NCBI RefSeq assembly: GCF_900188025.1
Contig: NZ_FZNO01000010.1
Coordinates: 62,001 to 126,000, forward strand
From: Blastococcus mobilis
GTDB lineage: Bacteria; Actinomycetota; Actinomycetes; Mycobacteriales; Geodermatophilaceae
Direction of reading: 5' to 3'
Length of the DNA: 64,000 nucleotides
The notes beneath the pieces are model-generated. The model was not told the DNA's origin, searched no databases, and saw nothing but the letters and a program-made list of their open reading frames with translations. Positions 31,615 through 40,560 of this stretch are shown in pieces (position 1 is the stretch's first letter; every line of letters starts with the position of its first letter). A program made the position numbers and the translations under genes.

Positions 31615-34458
31615 ATGTCCAGCCCAGCTGAGCGCTACGCGGCTGCCCGGCGGCGGACCGCCCATCCCACGCTGTCGGACTTCACCGCCGAGCTCGGCTT
31701 CTCCCTCGACCCCTTCCAGGTGGAGGCCTGCGAGGCCCTGGACGAGGGCTCGGGTGTGCTCGTCTGCGCCCCGACCGGCGCCGGCAAGACCGTGGTCGGC
31801 GAGTTCGCCGTCCACAAGGCCCTGTCCGAGGGACGCAAGGCGTTCTACACGACGCCGATCAAGGCGCTGTCCAACCAGAAGTACGCCGACCTGGTGGAGC
31901 GCTACGGGCCGGACACGGTCGGCCTGCTGACCGGGGACAACGCGGTCAACGGCGGGGCGCCCGTGGTGGTGATGACCACCGAGGTCCTGCGCAACATGCT
32001 CTATGCCGACTCCCCGGCGATCGACGGTCTCGGCTACGTGGTCATGGACGAGGTGCACTACCTCGCCGACCGGTTCCGTGGCGCCGTGTGGGAGGAGGTG
32101 ATCATCCACCTCCCGCAGTGGGTCACCCTCGTCTCCCTGTCGGCGACGGTGAGCAACGCCGAGGAGTTCGGCGACTGGTTGGTCACCGTCCGCGGCGACA
32201 CGAAGGTCGTCGTCAGCGAGGTCCGGCCCGTGCCGCTGTGGCAGCACATGCTCGTCGGCAACCGGGTGTTCGACCTGTTCGCCCTGCGTCCGTCGGCGCA
32301 CGCGGGGGAGCAGGGCGAGGGACCGCGCGAGCTGTCCACGCGCGAGCGCGGCTCGTCGGTCGTGGACCCCGAGCTGGTGCGCTACGTCCGCGAGCACGAG
32401 CGGCGGATCGACAGCTGGCACGGCGGCAACGGCGGCTCGCGCCGCGAGTCCTGGCACAAGCCGCGGTACCGGCCGCCGGCCCGCCCCGACGTCATCAGCC
32501 GCCTGGACGCCGCCGGCCTGCTGCCCGCGATCACCTTCGTCTTCAGCCGCAACGGCTGCGACGCCGCCGTCCACCAGTGCCTGCTGAGCGGGCTGCGGCT
32601 GACCGACGAGGCCGAGCGGGCCGAGATCGCCGAGATCATCGACCGGCGGACCGGATCCCTGCCAGAGGAGGACCTCCACGTCCTCGGCTTCTGGGAGTGG
32701 CGCGAGGCCCTGCTGGCCGGGCTCGCGGCCCATCACGCGGGTCTGGTGCCGGCGTTCAAGGAGACCGTCGAGGAGCTCTTCGTCCGCGGCCTGGTGAAGG
32801 CCGTCTTCGCCACCGAGACCCTCGCCCTGGGCATCAACATGCCCGCGCGCAGCGTCGTGCTCGAGCGGCTGGTGAAGTGGAACGGCGAGGCGCACGTCGA
32901 CGTCACGCCGGGGGAGTACACCCAGCTCACCGGTCGGGCCGGCCGGCGGGGGATCGACGTCGAGGGCCACGCGGTGGTGATCTGGGCGCCTGGCATGGAC
33001 CCCTCGGTGGTCGCGGGACTGGCCAGCACCCGGACCTACCCGCTGAGGTCCTCGTTCCGGCCCAGCTACAACATGGCGGTCAACCTGGTCAGCTCGTTCG
33101 GCCGGGCGCGGGCCCGCGAGCTGCTCGCCTCCTCCTTCGCCCAGTTCCAGGCCGACCGGTCGGTGGTGGGCCTGGCCCGCGCCGCCGCCCGGCACGAGCA
33201 GGACGCGGCGCGTTTCGCCGCCGAGATGCACTCCGACCGGGGCGACGTGGGCGCCTACGCCCAGTTGCGCCGCGAGATCGCCGACCGGGAGAAGGAGCTC
33301 TCCCGGGACTCGCAGGCCAAGCGCCGCATGGAGACCGCGGACGCCCTCGCTGCGCTGCGGCCCGGTGACGTCATCCGCGTGCCCTCGGGACGGCGGCAGG
33401 GGCTGGCCGTCGTCATCGACGCCGGCATCACCGACCTGGCCGACCCGCGCCCGCTGGTAGTGACCGAGGACAAGTGGGCCGGCCGGCTGGGCTCGGTCGA
33501 CTTCCCGACGCCGGTGACGGCGGTGGCCCGGGTGCGGGTGCCCAAGAACTTCAACCACCGCAGCCCGCACGCCCGGCGGGACCTGGCCTCGACCCTGCGG
33601 AACGCACGCGTGGAGAACGACCTCGGGGCCCGGCGGATCAAGCAGCGGTCGGGGGCGGCCGACGACCCGGTGCTCGCCGACCTGCGCCAGGCGCTCCGCA
33701 ACCATCCGGTCCACCAGCTGCCCGATCGCGAGGAGCGGGTGCGGGTCGCGGAGCAGTGGCTGCGCGCCGTTCGGGAAGCCGACGGGCTGCAGCGGAAGAT
33801 GGCCGAGCGGACCGGGTCGCTCACCCGCCAGTTCGACGCCACCTGCGACGTCCTCGAGGAGCTCGGCTACCTCGTCCCGGAGGTCGCGCCGCTGGTGCCC
33901 GCCGACACCGAGGTGCTCGGCGCGGCCGACGACGTCCCCGTGGTCACCGCCGACGGGCACCGGCTCGCCCGGATCTGGTCGGAGGCCGACCTGCTGGTGG
34001 CCGAGTGCCTGCGCTCGGGCGCCTGGCGGGGGCTGACGCCGGCCGAGCTCGCGGCGGCGGCGTCGACAGTCGTGTTCGAGGCCCGGCGGGACAACCCCGC
34101 GCTACCGGCCGTGCCCGCGGGCAAGGTCGCCGCCGCGATCGCGGAGATGCGGCGGATCCGGGCGCGGCTGCACGACGTCGAGTCCGACCACGACGTGCGG
34201 GTCACCCGCGATCTGGACCTGGGGTTCGCCTGGGCCGCCTACCGGTGGGCCGACGGGCAGAGCCTCGACCGCGTCCTCGCCGGCGCCGAGCAGGCGGGCA
34301 CCGAGCTCTCCGGCGGTGACTTCGTCCGGTGGATGCGCCAGCTCATCGACCTGCTCGACCAGCTGGCCAAGGTCGCCGAGGAACCGGTCGCGGCGATCGC
34401 GCGCGCGGCGGTCGGCCGGGTGCGCCGGGGAGTGGTCGCCGTCGCGGCCGGCGGCTGA
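31615..34458 (+). CDS. helY: HelY/Mtr4-like DEAD/DEAH-box helicase
   Basis: This 947-residue superfamily 2 helicase is of the Ski2/Mtr4 type. Walker A is CAPTGAGKTVVGEFAVHKAL (about 52). The DEVH box is VMDEVHYLADRFRGAVWEEV (about 142). Motif III is SLSATVSN, and motif VI is QLTGRAGRRGIDVEG (about 438). The C-terminal DSHCT domain (about 770-947) includes FVRWMRQLIDLLDQL. It probably unwinds RNA. ATG 31615 lies 6 nt after TACTGT. Position after tatC matches Rv2092c (helY). Confidence 0.92.
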   Translation: MSSPAERYAAARRRTAHPTLSDFTAELGFSLDPFQVEACEALDEGSGVLVCAPTGAGKTVVGEFAVHKALSEGRKAFYTTPIKALSNQKYADLVERYGPDTVGLLTGDNAVNGGAPVVVMTTEVLRNMLYADSPAIDGLGYVVMDEVHYLADRFRGAVWEEVIIHLPQWVTLVSLSATVSNAEEFGDWLVTVRGDTKVVVSEVRPVPLWQHMLVGNRVFDLFALRPSAHAGEQGEGPRELSTRERGSSVVDPELVRYVREHERRIDSWHGGNGGSRRESWHKPRYRPPARPDVISRLDAAGLLPAITFVFSRNGCDAAVHQCLLSGLRLTDEAERAEIAEIIDRRTGSLPEEDLHVLGFWEWREALLAGLAAHHAGLVPAFKETVEELFVRGLVKAVFATETLALGINMPARSVVLERLVKWNGEAHVDVTPGEYTQLTGRAGRRGIDVEGHAVVIWAPGMDPSVVAGLASTRTYPLRSSFRPSYNMAVNLVSSFGRARARELLASSFAQFQADRSVVGLARAAARHEQDAARFAAEMHSDRGDVGAYAQLRREIADREKELSRDSQAKRRMETADALAALRPGDVIRVPSGRRQGLAVVIDAGITDLADPRPLVVTEDKWAGRLGSVDFPTPVTAVARVRVPKNFNHRSPHARRDLASTLRNARVENDLGARRIKQRSGAADDPVLADLRQALRNHPVHQLPDREERVRVAEQWLRAVREADGLQRKMAERTGSLTRQFDATCDVLEELGYLVPEVAPLVPADTEVLGAADDVPVVTADGHRLARIWSEADLLVAECLRSGAWRGLTPAELAAAASTVVFEARRDNPALPAVPAGKVAAAIAEMRRIRARLHDVESDHDVRVTRDLDLGFAWAAYRWADGQSLDRVLAGAEQAGTELSGGDFVRWMRQLIDLLDQLAKVAEEPVAAIARAAVGRVRRGVVAVAAGG

Positions 34459-34556
34459 CCGCGGCTCGCCGCCGGCCACCCGGGGATGGCGTGGGACACA
34501 ATTCGCGGGGCCCCGGCGATCGATCGTCACGGGGGACGCCGGACCGGGGAGTGGCC

Positions 34557-35147
34557 ATGACCGACCCGCCGCAGGGCAGGGACCAGCCGGCGGACGGCCG
34601 CGGCGATCCCTACGACCCCGACCGTCATCCGACGCGGCCCGTGCCGTCGTACGAGCGTCCACCGCCCGCCGTCGGCCAGCGCATCCACCCGGGGCAGGTC
34701 CAGCAGCCCTACAGCCGCCGGCCTCAGCCGTACCCGGCCCAGCCGTACGGGCAGCCCTACGGCCCTCCCGCCGGGCCTCCGCAGCAGTACGGGGTGCCAC
34801 CGTACGGTCCCGGGCCCTACGGGCAGCCGGCGCCGCAGCGGAGATCCCGGGTCGGGCTCATCGCGGGCGTGACGGCGGGGCTCCTCCTGCTCATCGCCGG
34901 TGCCGTCGTCCTGGCGCTGAGCCTCTCCTCCACGGTGCTGGACCGGACGGCGGTCGAGCGGGACGTCGCCGGCCAGTTCGAGGAACGCGAGGGCGTGGCC
35001 ATCGACCTCGACTGCGCCGAGGAGATGAAGGTCGAGGCGGGCGCGACCTACGAGTGCAGCGGGACGACCGCCGACGGCGAGGACGTCACCCTGCGGATCG
35101 CCATCACCGACGAGGACTCGGCGGCCTACACGTGGACCGAGCCGTGA
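34557..35147 (+). CDS. DUF4333 membrane-anchored protein
   Basis: The 196-residue protein has a long Pro/Tyr/Gln-rich cytoplasmic N-terminal region with PYGQPYGPP-type repeats (about 45-95) and one membrane segment (GLIAGVTAGLLLLIAGAVV, about 100-125). The small extracytoplasmic DUF4333 domain contains DLDCAEEMKVEAGATYECSG, with two Cys that may form a disulfide. Such domains are common in actinobacterial lipoproteins and anchors. GTG 34551 is an alternative start. No partner is known. Confidence 0.82.
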   Translation: MTDPPQGRDQPADGRGDPYDPDRHPTRPVPSYERPPPAVGQRIHPGQVQQPYSRRPQPYPAQPYGQPYGPPAGPPQQYGVPPYGPGPYGQPAPQRRSRVGLIAGVTAGLLLLIAGAVVLALSLSSTVLDRTAVERDVAGQFEEREGVAIDLDCAEEMKVEAGATYECSGTTADGEDVTLRIAITDEDSAAYTWTEP

Positions 35148-35163
35148 CCGTCACCCGACCGCG

Positions 35164-36090
35164 TCACCCGACCGCGTCGGCCGGCCAGCCGAGGGCGGCG
35201 CCCAGCCGCCTGAGCGAGGACTCCAGCCCGTGCCGCGCGGCCAGGGTCGTCAGGGCCTCGGGGTCGGCCGGCGAGCGGGGGAGGGTGCCCTCGACCGGTG
35301 GCAGGTCGATCGTGCGCGCCACCGCCACGACCACGGGCGCCGCGTCCAGGTAGTCCGACGCCGCGTGCAGCTTCTTCAGCACCGCGGCCGTCAGCGGCGG
35401 TCTCGGGACGACGGTCCGCGCGACGGCGGCCCGGATGCCGGTCAGGTCGCCGAACTCGTTGATCAGCGCCGCCGCCGTCTTCGCGCCCACCCCGGCCACT
35501 CCCGGCAGCCCGTCGCTCGGGTCGCCCCGGAGCACGGCGAAGTCCGCGTACGTGCCGCCCGGGATCCCGTACTTCGCGGTGACGGCGGCCTCGTCGACGA
35601 GCTCGATGTGCGCGATCCCGCGAGCGGTGTAGAGGACCCGGATGCCCCGCCCGTCGTCCACGAGCTGGAAGAGGTCGCGGTCGCCGGTGACCACGTCGAC
35701 CGGGCCGCGGGCGCGGGTGGCCAGGGTGCCGATGACGTCGTCCGCCTCGTAGCCCGGTGCGCCGACGCGGTCGATGCCCGCGGCGGCCAGGACGTCGATC
35801 AGCACCGGGACCTGGGGGCTCAGCTCGTCAGGCACCTCCTCGCCGCCCTCGGGGGCGACCCGGTGCGCCTTGTAGGAGGGGAGTGCCTCCACCCGGAAGG
35901 CCGGCCGCCAGTCGTCGTCCCAGCAGGCGACCAGCCGGTCGGGACCGTGCGTGGTCAGCAGCCGCGCGGTCATGTCGACGAACCCGCGCACCGCGTTGAT
36001 CGGCCGGCCGTCCGGCGTCGTCACGCTGGTCGGGACGCCGTAGAAGGCCCGGAAGTAGAGGCTGGCCGCGTCCAGGAGCATCGTCGTCAC
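35164..36090 (-). CDS. 5'-3' exonuclease / flap endonuclease
   Basis: This 308-residue stand-alone homologue of the PolA N-terminal nuclease domain removes RNA primers and 5' flaps. The first metal motif is LLDAASLYFRAFYG. GYEADDVIGTLA (about 118) and VTGDRDLFQLVDD (about 138) carry acidic ligands. RGDPSDGLPGVAGVGAKTAA is the helix-hairpin-helix DNA-binding part. The GTG-type start lies 8 nt from TACCGT; ATG at codon 4 is an alternative. M. tuberculosis has the homologue Rv2090 in the same neighbourhood. Confidence 0.9.
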   Translation of the reverse strand: MTTMLLDAASLYFRAFYGVPTSVTTPDGRPINAVRGFVDMTARLLTTHGPDRLVACWDDDWRPAFRVEALPSYKAHRVAPEGGEEVPDELSPQVPVLIDVLAAAGIDRVGAPGYEADDVIGTLATRARGPVDVVTGDRDLFQLVDDGRGIRVLYTARGIAHIELVDEAAVTAKYGIPGGTYADFAVLRGDPSDGLPGVAGVGAKTAAALINEFGDLTGIRAAVARTVVPRPPLTAAVLKKLHAASDYLDAAPVVVAVARTIDLPPVEGTLPRSPADPEALTTLAARHGLESSLRRLGAALGWPADAVG

Positions 36091-36157
36091 GGTGGCGGAC
36101 GGTAGCGGTCTGGAAACGATTGCGGAGAACGGCGGTCCCCGTGGCTAGTCTGCGGTG

Positions 36158-37312
36158 GTGGGAATCGCGACTGCACCGGCCGGAAACCGCCCCCTCGTGA
36201 CGATCGATCGGCTGCATGCCGCCCGGGACATCGCCGTCGAGACCGGGACCGACCTGCTGGTGCTCACGCCCGGCTCGGACCTCCGGTATCTCGTGGGCTA
36301 CAACGCCCACCCGCTGGAGCGACTGACCGCCCTCGCGGTTCCCGCGCGGGGCGAGGCCTTCCTCGTGGTTCCCCGGCTGGAGGCGCCGATGGTCGAGGCC
36401 AGCCCGGCCGGGAGCCTCGGGCTCGACGTCCTGGCGTGGGACGAGACCGACGATCCGTTCGCCCTGCTGGCCGGTGCCGCCACGGCCCGGTTGAGCCGGT
36501 CCCCGGGCCGCGTCGCCGTGGGCGCGCGCAGCTGGGCCGAGCATGCGCTGGGCGTCCAGCGCGCTCTGCCGGGATCGGAGCTCGCACTCGCCAGCCCCGT
36601 CATCGACCGGCTGCGCATGGTGAAGTCCGCGGCGGAGGTCGAGGAGCTGGCCCTGGCCGGTGCGGCGATCGACCGCGTGCATGCGCGCATGGGGGAGTGG
36701 CTCCGGGTCGGGCGCACCGAGGCCGCGGTCGGCGCCGACATCGCGGCCGCGATCCTCGAGGAGGGCCACGTGAGCGTCGACTTCGTCATCGTGGGGTCCG
36801 GTCCGAACGGCGCGAGCCCGCACCACGAGCTGTCCGACCGCACGATCGAGGCCGGCGACCTGGTCGTCGTCGATCTCGGCGGTGGGACGTCCACGGGTTA
36901 CCGCTCCGACTGCACCCGTACCTACGTCGTCGGCGGCTCGCCGGACGCCGAGGTCGCCGAGTGGTACGGCGTCCTCCAGGCCGCGCAGCAGGCCTCCACC
37001 GCGGCGGTGCGCCCGGGCGTGACCGCCGAGGAGATCGACGCCGCCGCCCGGCAGGTCATCGCCGACGCGGGCTGGGGGGAGCACTTCATCCACCGCACCG
37101 GCCACGGCATCGGGCTGGACACCCACGAGGCGCCCTACATCGTCGCCGGGAACGACCTGCCGCTGCTGCCGGGCATGGCGTTCTCGGTCGAGCCGGGTAT
37201 CTACCTGGCCGGGCGCCGCGGCGCCCGCATCGAGGACATCGTCGTCTGCACCGAGGACGGCGTCCGCCTGCTCAACAACGGTCCCCGTGAACTCGTCGAA
37301 CTCCCCGGCTGA
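36158..37312 (+). CDS. M24 family metallopeptidase (Xaa-Pro dipeptidase-like, PepE type)
   Basis: This is a cytoplasmic aminopeptidase P or prolidase-like enzyme of 384 residues. The creatinase N-terminal domain occupies about 1-145. The pita-bread catalytic domain has metal ligands in VVVDLGGGTSTGYRSDCTRT (two Asp), HRTGHGIGLDTHEAPYI (His), MAFSVEPGIYLAG (Glu) and ARIEDIVV (Glu). GTG 36158 is preferred to GTG 36155 because it lies exactly 6 nt after TAGTCT, matching its neighbours. The downstream Lrp gene overlaps its 3' end by 26 nt. Confidence 0.9.
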   Translation: MGIATAPAGNRPLVTIDRLHAARDIAVETGTDLLVLTPGSDLRYLVGYNAHPLERLTALAVPARGEAFLVVPRLEAPMVEASPAGSLGLDVLAWDETDDPFALLAGAATARLSRSPGRVAVGARSWAEHALGVQRALPGSELALASPVIDRLRMVKSAAEVEELALAGAAIDRVHARMGEWLRVGRTEAAVGADIAAAILEEGHVSVDFVIVGSGPNGASPHHELSDRTIEAGDLVVVDLGGGTSTGYRSDCTRTYVVGGSPDAEVAEWYGVLQAAQQASTAAVRPGVTAEEIDAAARQVIADAGWGEHFIHRTGHGIGLDTHEAPYIVAGNDLPLLPGMAFSVEPGIYLAGRRGARIEDIVVCTEDGVRLLNNGPRELVELPG

Positions 37313-37772
37313 GCCGGGCGCCGGTGGCGTGCCGGCCGCCGACGTCGATCGGGCCCTGCTGGCCGCCCTGGCACGGGACGGCCGGGCCAGCTACACCGAC
37401 CTGGCCGAGAAGGTCGGCCTGTCGGTCTCCGCGGTGCACCAGCGGGTGCGGCGGCTCGAGCAGCGGGGCCTGATCACCGGGTACCGGGCGACGCTGGACG
37501 CCAAGGCCCTCGGCCTCCCGCTGACGGCGTTCGTCTCCATCACACCCATCGACGTGGCCCAGCCCGACGACGCCCCGGCGCGGCTGGCCCACCTGACCGC
37601 CATCGAGGAGTGCCACTCCGTCGCCGGCGTGGAGAGCTACATCCTCAAGGTGCGGGTCGCCTCGCCCGACGCCCTCGAGCACCTGCTGCACGACATCCGG
37701 GCGGCGGCGAACGTCACCACGCGGACGACGGTCGTGCTGTCGTCGTTCTACGAGAACCGCCCGCCGATCTGA
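37287..37772 (+). CDS. Lrp/AsnC family transcriptional regulator
   Basis: This 161-residue regulator has a winged helix-turn-helix (VDRALLAALARDGRASYTDL and on, about 20-70, with recognition helix SVSAVHQRVRRLEQRGLI). A C-terminal RAM ligand domain (about 80-155) contains CHSVAGVESYILKVRVAS. Lrp-type proteins sense amino acids. It overlaps the peptidase gene and probably shares its message. Its target genes are unknown; the lysine cluster 6 kb downstream is one possibility but unproven. Confidence 0.9.
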   Translation: MNSSNSPAEPGAGGVPAADVDRALLAALARDGRASYTDLAEKVGLSVSAVHQRVRRLEQRGLITGYRATLDAKALGLPLTAFVSITPIDVAQPDDAPARLAHLTAIEECHSVAGVESYILKVRVASPDALEHLLHDIRAAANVTTRTTVVLSSFYENRPPI

Positions 37773-37796
37773 CCGCGCCACGAGCTGGACATCGGT

Positions 37797-37812
37797 TCGA
37801 ACGTGTGTTCGC
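37797..37812 (+). promoter_or_regulatory. LexA (SOS) box abutting the radical SAM gene
   Basis: TCGAAC-GTGT-GTTCGC matches the actinobacterial SOS box TCGAAC-N4-GTTCGA with a single mismatch at the last base. It ends one base before the ATG at 37813. A repressor bound here would block initiation. The Rv2578c gene of M. tuberculosis, whose product is of the same family, is recalled as a LexA target. Confidence 0.8.
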
Positions 37813-39432
37813 ATGGACGCCATGCGATGGGACGCGCAGCGGCTGGACCTGCCCGAACCCGCGCTCCTGCCGGGGATGCCGAGCATCCGGGGGCTGCTGC
37901 GTAGCGTGCAGGTGCCCGAGTTCCCCGGCCTGACGTTCCACGAGGTGCGGGCGCAGAGCGCCCTGAACCATGTGCCCGGCGAGTCGGCGATGCCGTTCCC
38001 GTGGACGATCAACCCGTATCGGGGCTGTTCCCATTCGTGCGTGTACTGCCTACGAGGTGACACGCAGGTCCTTCTGGCCGACGGGCGCCGGCGACCGATC
38101 GCCGAGCTGCAGGTGGGGGACCGGCTCATCGGCACCGAACGCCGGGGCACGTATCGGCACTACGTGCAGACCGAGGTTCTCGCCCACTGGGCCACGGTCA
38201 AGCCGGCCCACCGGGTGAGCCTGGAGGACGGGACGGAACTCGTCGCGAGCGGTGACCATCGGTTCCTCACCCCCCGCGGCTGGAAGTACGTCACCGGCGC
38301 CATGGCCGGGCGCGATCGTCGTCCCCACCTGACGACCAACGACGAGCTGCTCGGCTTCGGCCGGACGGTGGAGTCTCTCGCCACGTGCCCGGTCGAGGGG
38401 ATCGCCGTCGAGAGCGACGCCGCCCTCCGGGTCAGCGACATCCAGGCGCTCGGACTCGAGATGCCCATGTACGACATCACGACCGGAACCGGCGACTTCA
38501 TCGCCAACGGCGTCATCAGCCACAATTGCTTCGCCCGCAGAACGCATGAATGGCTGGAGCTGGATACCGGCCGCGACTTCGACTCCCAGGTCGTCGTCAA
38601 GACCAACCTCGTCGACGTCCTGCGGCGGGAACTGGCGCGACCGTCGTGGACGCGCGAGCACGTGGCGCTCGGCACCAACACCGACCCCTACCAGCGCGCC
38701 GAGGGCCGCTACACGCTGATGCCCGGCGTCATTCAGGCCTTGGCCGAGTCCGGCACACCCTTCTCCATCCTCACCAAGGGCACGCTGCTCCGGCGCGACC
38801 TCGCGCTGCTGACCCAGGCGGCGCGCCAGGTTCCGCTGGGGCTCGGCGTCTCCATGGCCATCTGGGACGACGACCTGCACCACGCCCTCGAGCCAGGTGT
38901 GCCCACACCGCGGGCCCGCCTCGACCTGGTCCGTGCCCTCACCGACGCCGGACTGTCCTGCGGCGTCTTCATGGCGCCGGTCCTGCCGGGCCTCACCGAC
39001 GGGGTCGAGCACCTCGACGCCGCGATCGCCGCCGTCGCCGCCGCAGGCGCGACCGGGCTCACCGTCCTGCCGTTGCATCTGCGCCCGGGTGCCCGCGAGT
39101 GGTTCATGGCCTGGCTGGCCCGCGACCACCCCGAACTCGTCCCGCGGTACGAGCAGCTCTACCGCCGAGGCGCCTACGTGCCTGCCGAGTACCGCGGCTG
39201 GCTGTCCGCGCGGGTGGCGCCGCTCCTCGCGAAGCACGGCCTCGACCGCCAGTCCGGCGGCACCGCCCGCAACATCGTCGACGCCGTCACGGGGATCCCC
39301 GGCGACCCCGCGGGCTCGTTCCCGATCGGCAGCCTGGCCACCGGCGGCCTCCCTGGCGTCCGGCCGAAGAGGGCCACGGCAACGCGTGGCCCGGCGGGGC
39401 CGGAGCCAGCGGACCAGCTGTCCCTGCTCTGA
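37813..39432 (+). CDS. Rv2578c-family radical SAM protein, intein-interrupted
   Basis: This 539-residue precursor contains a spore-photoproduct-lyase-like radical SAM protein of about 379 residues after splicing. The CX3CX2C cluster motif begins RGCSHSCVY (Cys72, Cys76). The third cluster Cys is Cys239, because a 160-residue intein sits directly before it. The exteins rejoin as CSHSCVY-CFARRTHEWLELD. ALGTNTDPYQRAEGRY and LTKGTLLRRDL later on are typical of the SplB-like group. The precursor cannot bind its Fe-S cluster normally until splicing is done. A LexA box touches the start, so it is likely DNA-damage induced. The substrate is unknown. Confidence 0.93.
   Translation: MDAMRWDAQRLDLPEPALLPGMPSIRGLLRSVQVPEFPGLTFHEVRAQSALNHVPGESAMPFPWTINPYRGCSHSCVYCLRGDTQVLLADGRRRPIAELQVGDRLIGTERRGTYRHYVQTEVLAHWATVKPAHRVSLEDGTELVASGDHRFLTPRGWKYVTGAMAGRDRRPHLTTNDELLGFGRTVESLATCPVEGIAVESDAALRVSDIQALGLEMPMYDITTGTGDFIANGVISHNCFARRTHEWLELDTGRDFDSQVVVKTNLVDVLRRELARPSWTREHVALGTNTDPYQRAEGRYTLMPGVIQALAESGTPFSILTKGTLLRRDLALLTQAARQVPLGLGVSMAIWDDDLHHALEPGVPTPRARLDLVRALTDAGLSCGVFMAPVLPGLTDGVEHLDAAIAAVAAAGATGLTVLPLHLRPGAREWFMAWLARDHPELVPRYEQLYRRGAYVPAEYRGWLSARVAPLLAKHGLDRQSGGTARNIVDAVTGIPGDPAGSFPIGSLATGGLPGVRPKRATATRGPAGPEPADQLSLL
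38047..38526 (+). other. Mini-intein (Hint domain, no homing endonuclease)
   Basis: Residues 79-238 of the precursor form a 160-residue intein. Block A is CLRGDTQVLLADG with Cys1. Block B is VASGDHRFLTPRGW with the conserved His. The C-terminal splice region is MYDITTGTGDFIANGVISHN, with penultimate His and terminal Asn, followed by Cys+1. There is no room for a LAGLIDADG or HNH domain between blocks B and F. The host insertion point is the last Cys of the radical SAM motif. Confidence 0.95.
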
Positions 39433-39442
39433 CCGCCCCGGT

Positions 39443-40288
39443 TCAGCCCACCAGCCGATGACCCCGGTTCACTGCGCGGGCAGCCCGCACTACGCCGCGC
39501 GCCGCCACCGGCGGCGCCCCGGCGGCCAGGGCCAGGCGCCGGTAGGAGTCGTAGGAGAGCTCCCGGTAGGCCGCAGCGAGTTCCTCGGCATGGGCCTGGC
39601 GTGACGGGGCGGCGGTGGCCCGCAGGTGCTGCGCGGTCCGGCTGGCGTGCTTGGTGAACGTCGCCTGAAGCGCCTGGTTGGACAGCCGGCCGCCGATCCG
39701 CGAGTCCAGGCCCGGCCCCCGTCGCAGCGCCGGCAGCACCCACGGGCTGTCCGCCAGGGCGGGGAAGCGGCTCCGCACCGCTTCCCAGGCATGCCACGCG
39801 GTCAGGGCGCCGGGCACCGACCACTCACCGTCGTCGGTGGAGAGGAGCAGGCGGCGGGTCGTGGCGCGCACCTGGTCGCGGCGCAGTGGCCGGAAGGCGG
39901 CCACCGGCGCCGGCCAGCCCAGGGCGATCGCGCACCACGCCACCGCCCGCAGGTGCTCGGGGTCCTGGGTCCGGACCTGGGTGAGCGGACGCAGATCCAG
40001 CTCCGGCGGATCGGGCTCCGGCGTCGGGACACGCGGCAGCGCGACCCCTCCGTACCGGGCGACCTTGCTGTACAGGGCCACCGTGGCCGGCTTCCAGCCG
40101 CGCGCTGCCGTGAGCGGTTCGAGGCCCGTCTCGCTCAGCTGATCGGGTCCCAGGCCGAGCTCGAGTGCGGCCTCGGCCAGCCGGCGCCACTGGGCGGCGT
40201 ACCCCGGTGGCGCGTCCAGGCGCCGCCAGGCTCGGGCCGGGGGAGGGGCCGGCATGTCGGGCAGCGGCTGCTGCCATCCACCTCGCAT
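39443..40288 (-). CDS. Divergent tyrosine recombinase-like protein
   Basis: The 281-residue protein is not firmly recognised. Its layout resembles a tyrosine recombinase. A helical N-terminal domain (about 28-85) is followed by FRPLRRDQVRATTRRLLLST (possible first Arg box), a middle ending SPWVLPALRRG, then LSNQALQATFTKHASRTAQH and HLRATAAPSRQAH (HxLR-like box). YRELSYDSYRRLALAAG holds candidate nucleophile Tyr residues. The usual GH motif is missing, so catalysis is uncertain. Matching inverted sequences lie at its 5' side (40299 and 40466). It could be a domesticated recombinase or a regulator. Confidence 0.55.
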   Translation of the reverse strand: MRGGWQQPLPDMPAPPPARAWRRLDAPPGYAAQWRRLAEAALELGLGPDQLSETGLEPLTAARGWKPATVALYSKVARYGGVALPRVPTPEPDPPELDLRPLTQVRTQDPEHLRAVAWCAIALGWPAPVAAFRPLRRDQVRATTRRLLLSTDDGEWSVPGALTAWHAWEAVRSRFPALADSPWVLPALRRGPGLDSRIGGRLSNQALQATFTKHASRTAQHLRATAAPSRQAHAEELAAAYRELSYDSYRRLALAAGAPPVAARGVVRAARAVNRGHRLVG

Positions 40289-40298
40289 GACGTGACAC

Positions 40299-40481
40299 TA
40301 CCGTTATCCCTAACAAAAGTGCACCAAGAATTCGTGGTCACCTGCCGAAGAAAGTCACCGGCGCCCTCCGGGCGCCATAGCAGCAATCGTGGGAACTGCG
40401 GTGGCGTTCGCAGGGCGACCAGGAGGGAGAGCGGGACCGCAGGTACCGCCAATGTCCATATCAAAGTTGGGGATAACGGTA
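40299..40481. repeat. 16-bp inverted repeat pair, 151 bp apart
   Basis: TACCGTTATCCCTAAC at 40299-40314 recurs in opposite orientation as GTTGGGGATAACGGTA at 40466-40481 (15 of 16 bases match). The first copy lies 11 nt upstream of the recombinase-like gene. The sequence between them (about 150 nt) has no gene and contains a GGCGCCCTCCGGGCGCC hairpin. These may be protein-binding sites. Confidence 0.6.
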
Positions 40482-40560
40482 AGGGGATGTGCGCCGCCCC
40501 GATGAATGGCCGGGATGCGTCCACCCGGCGCCGATTCGCGACGCTGACGATCATGGGGAC

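Noticed and set aside
30547-33960. A 1137-codon antisense open frame across the lipid kinase and helicase genes
   Set aside because: No recognisable domain, biased composition typical of antisense frames, and two clear genes on the other strand.
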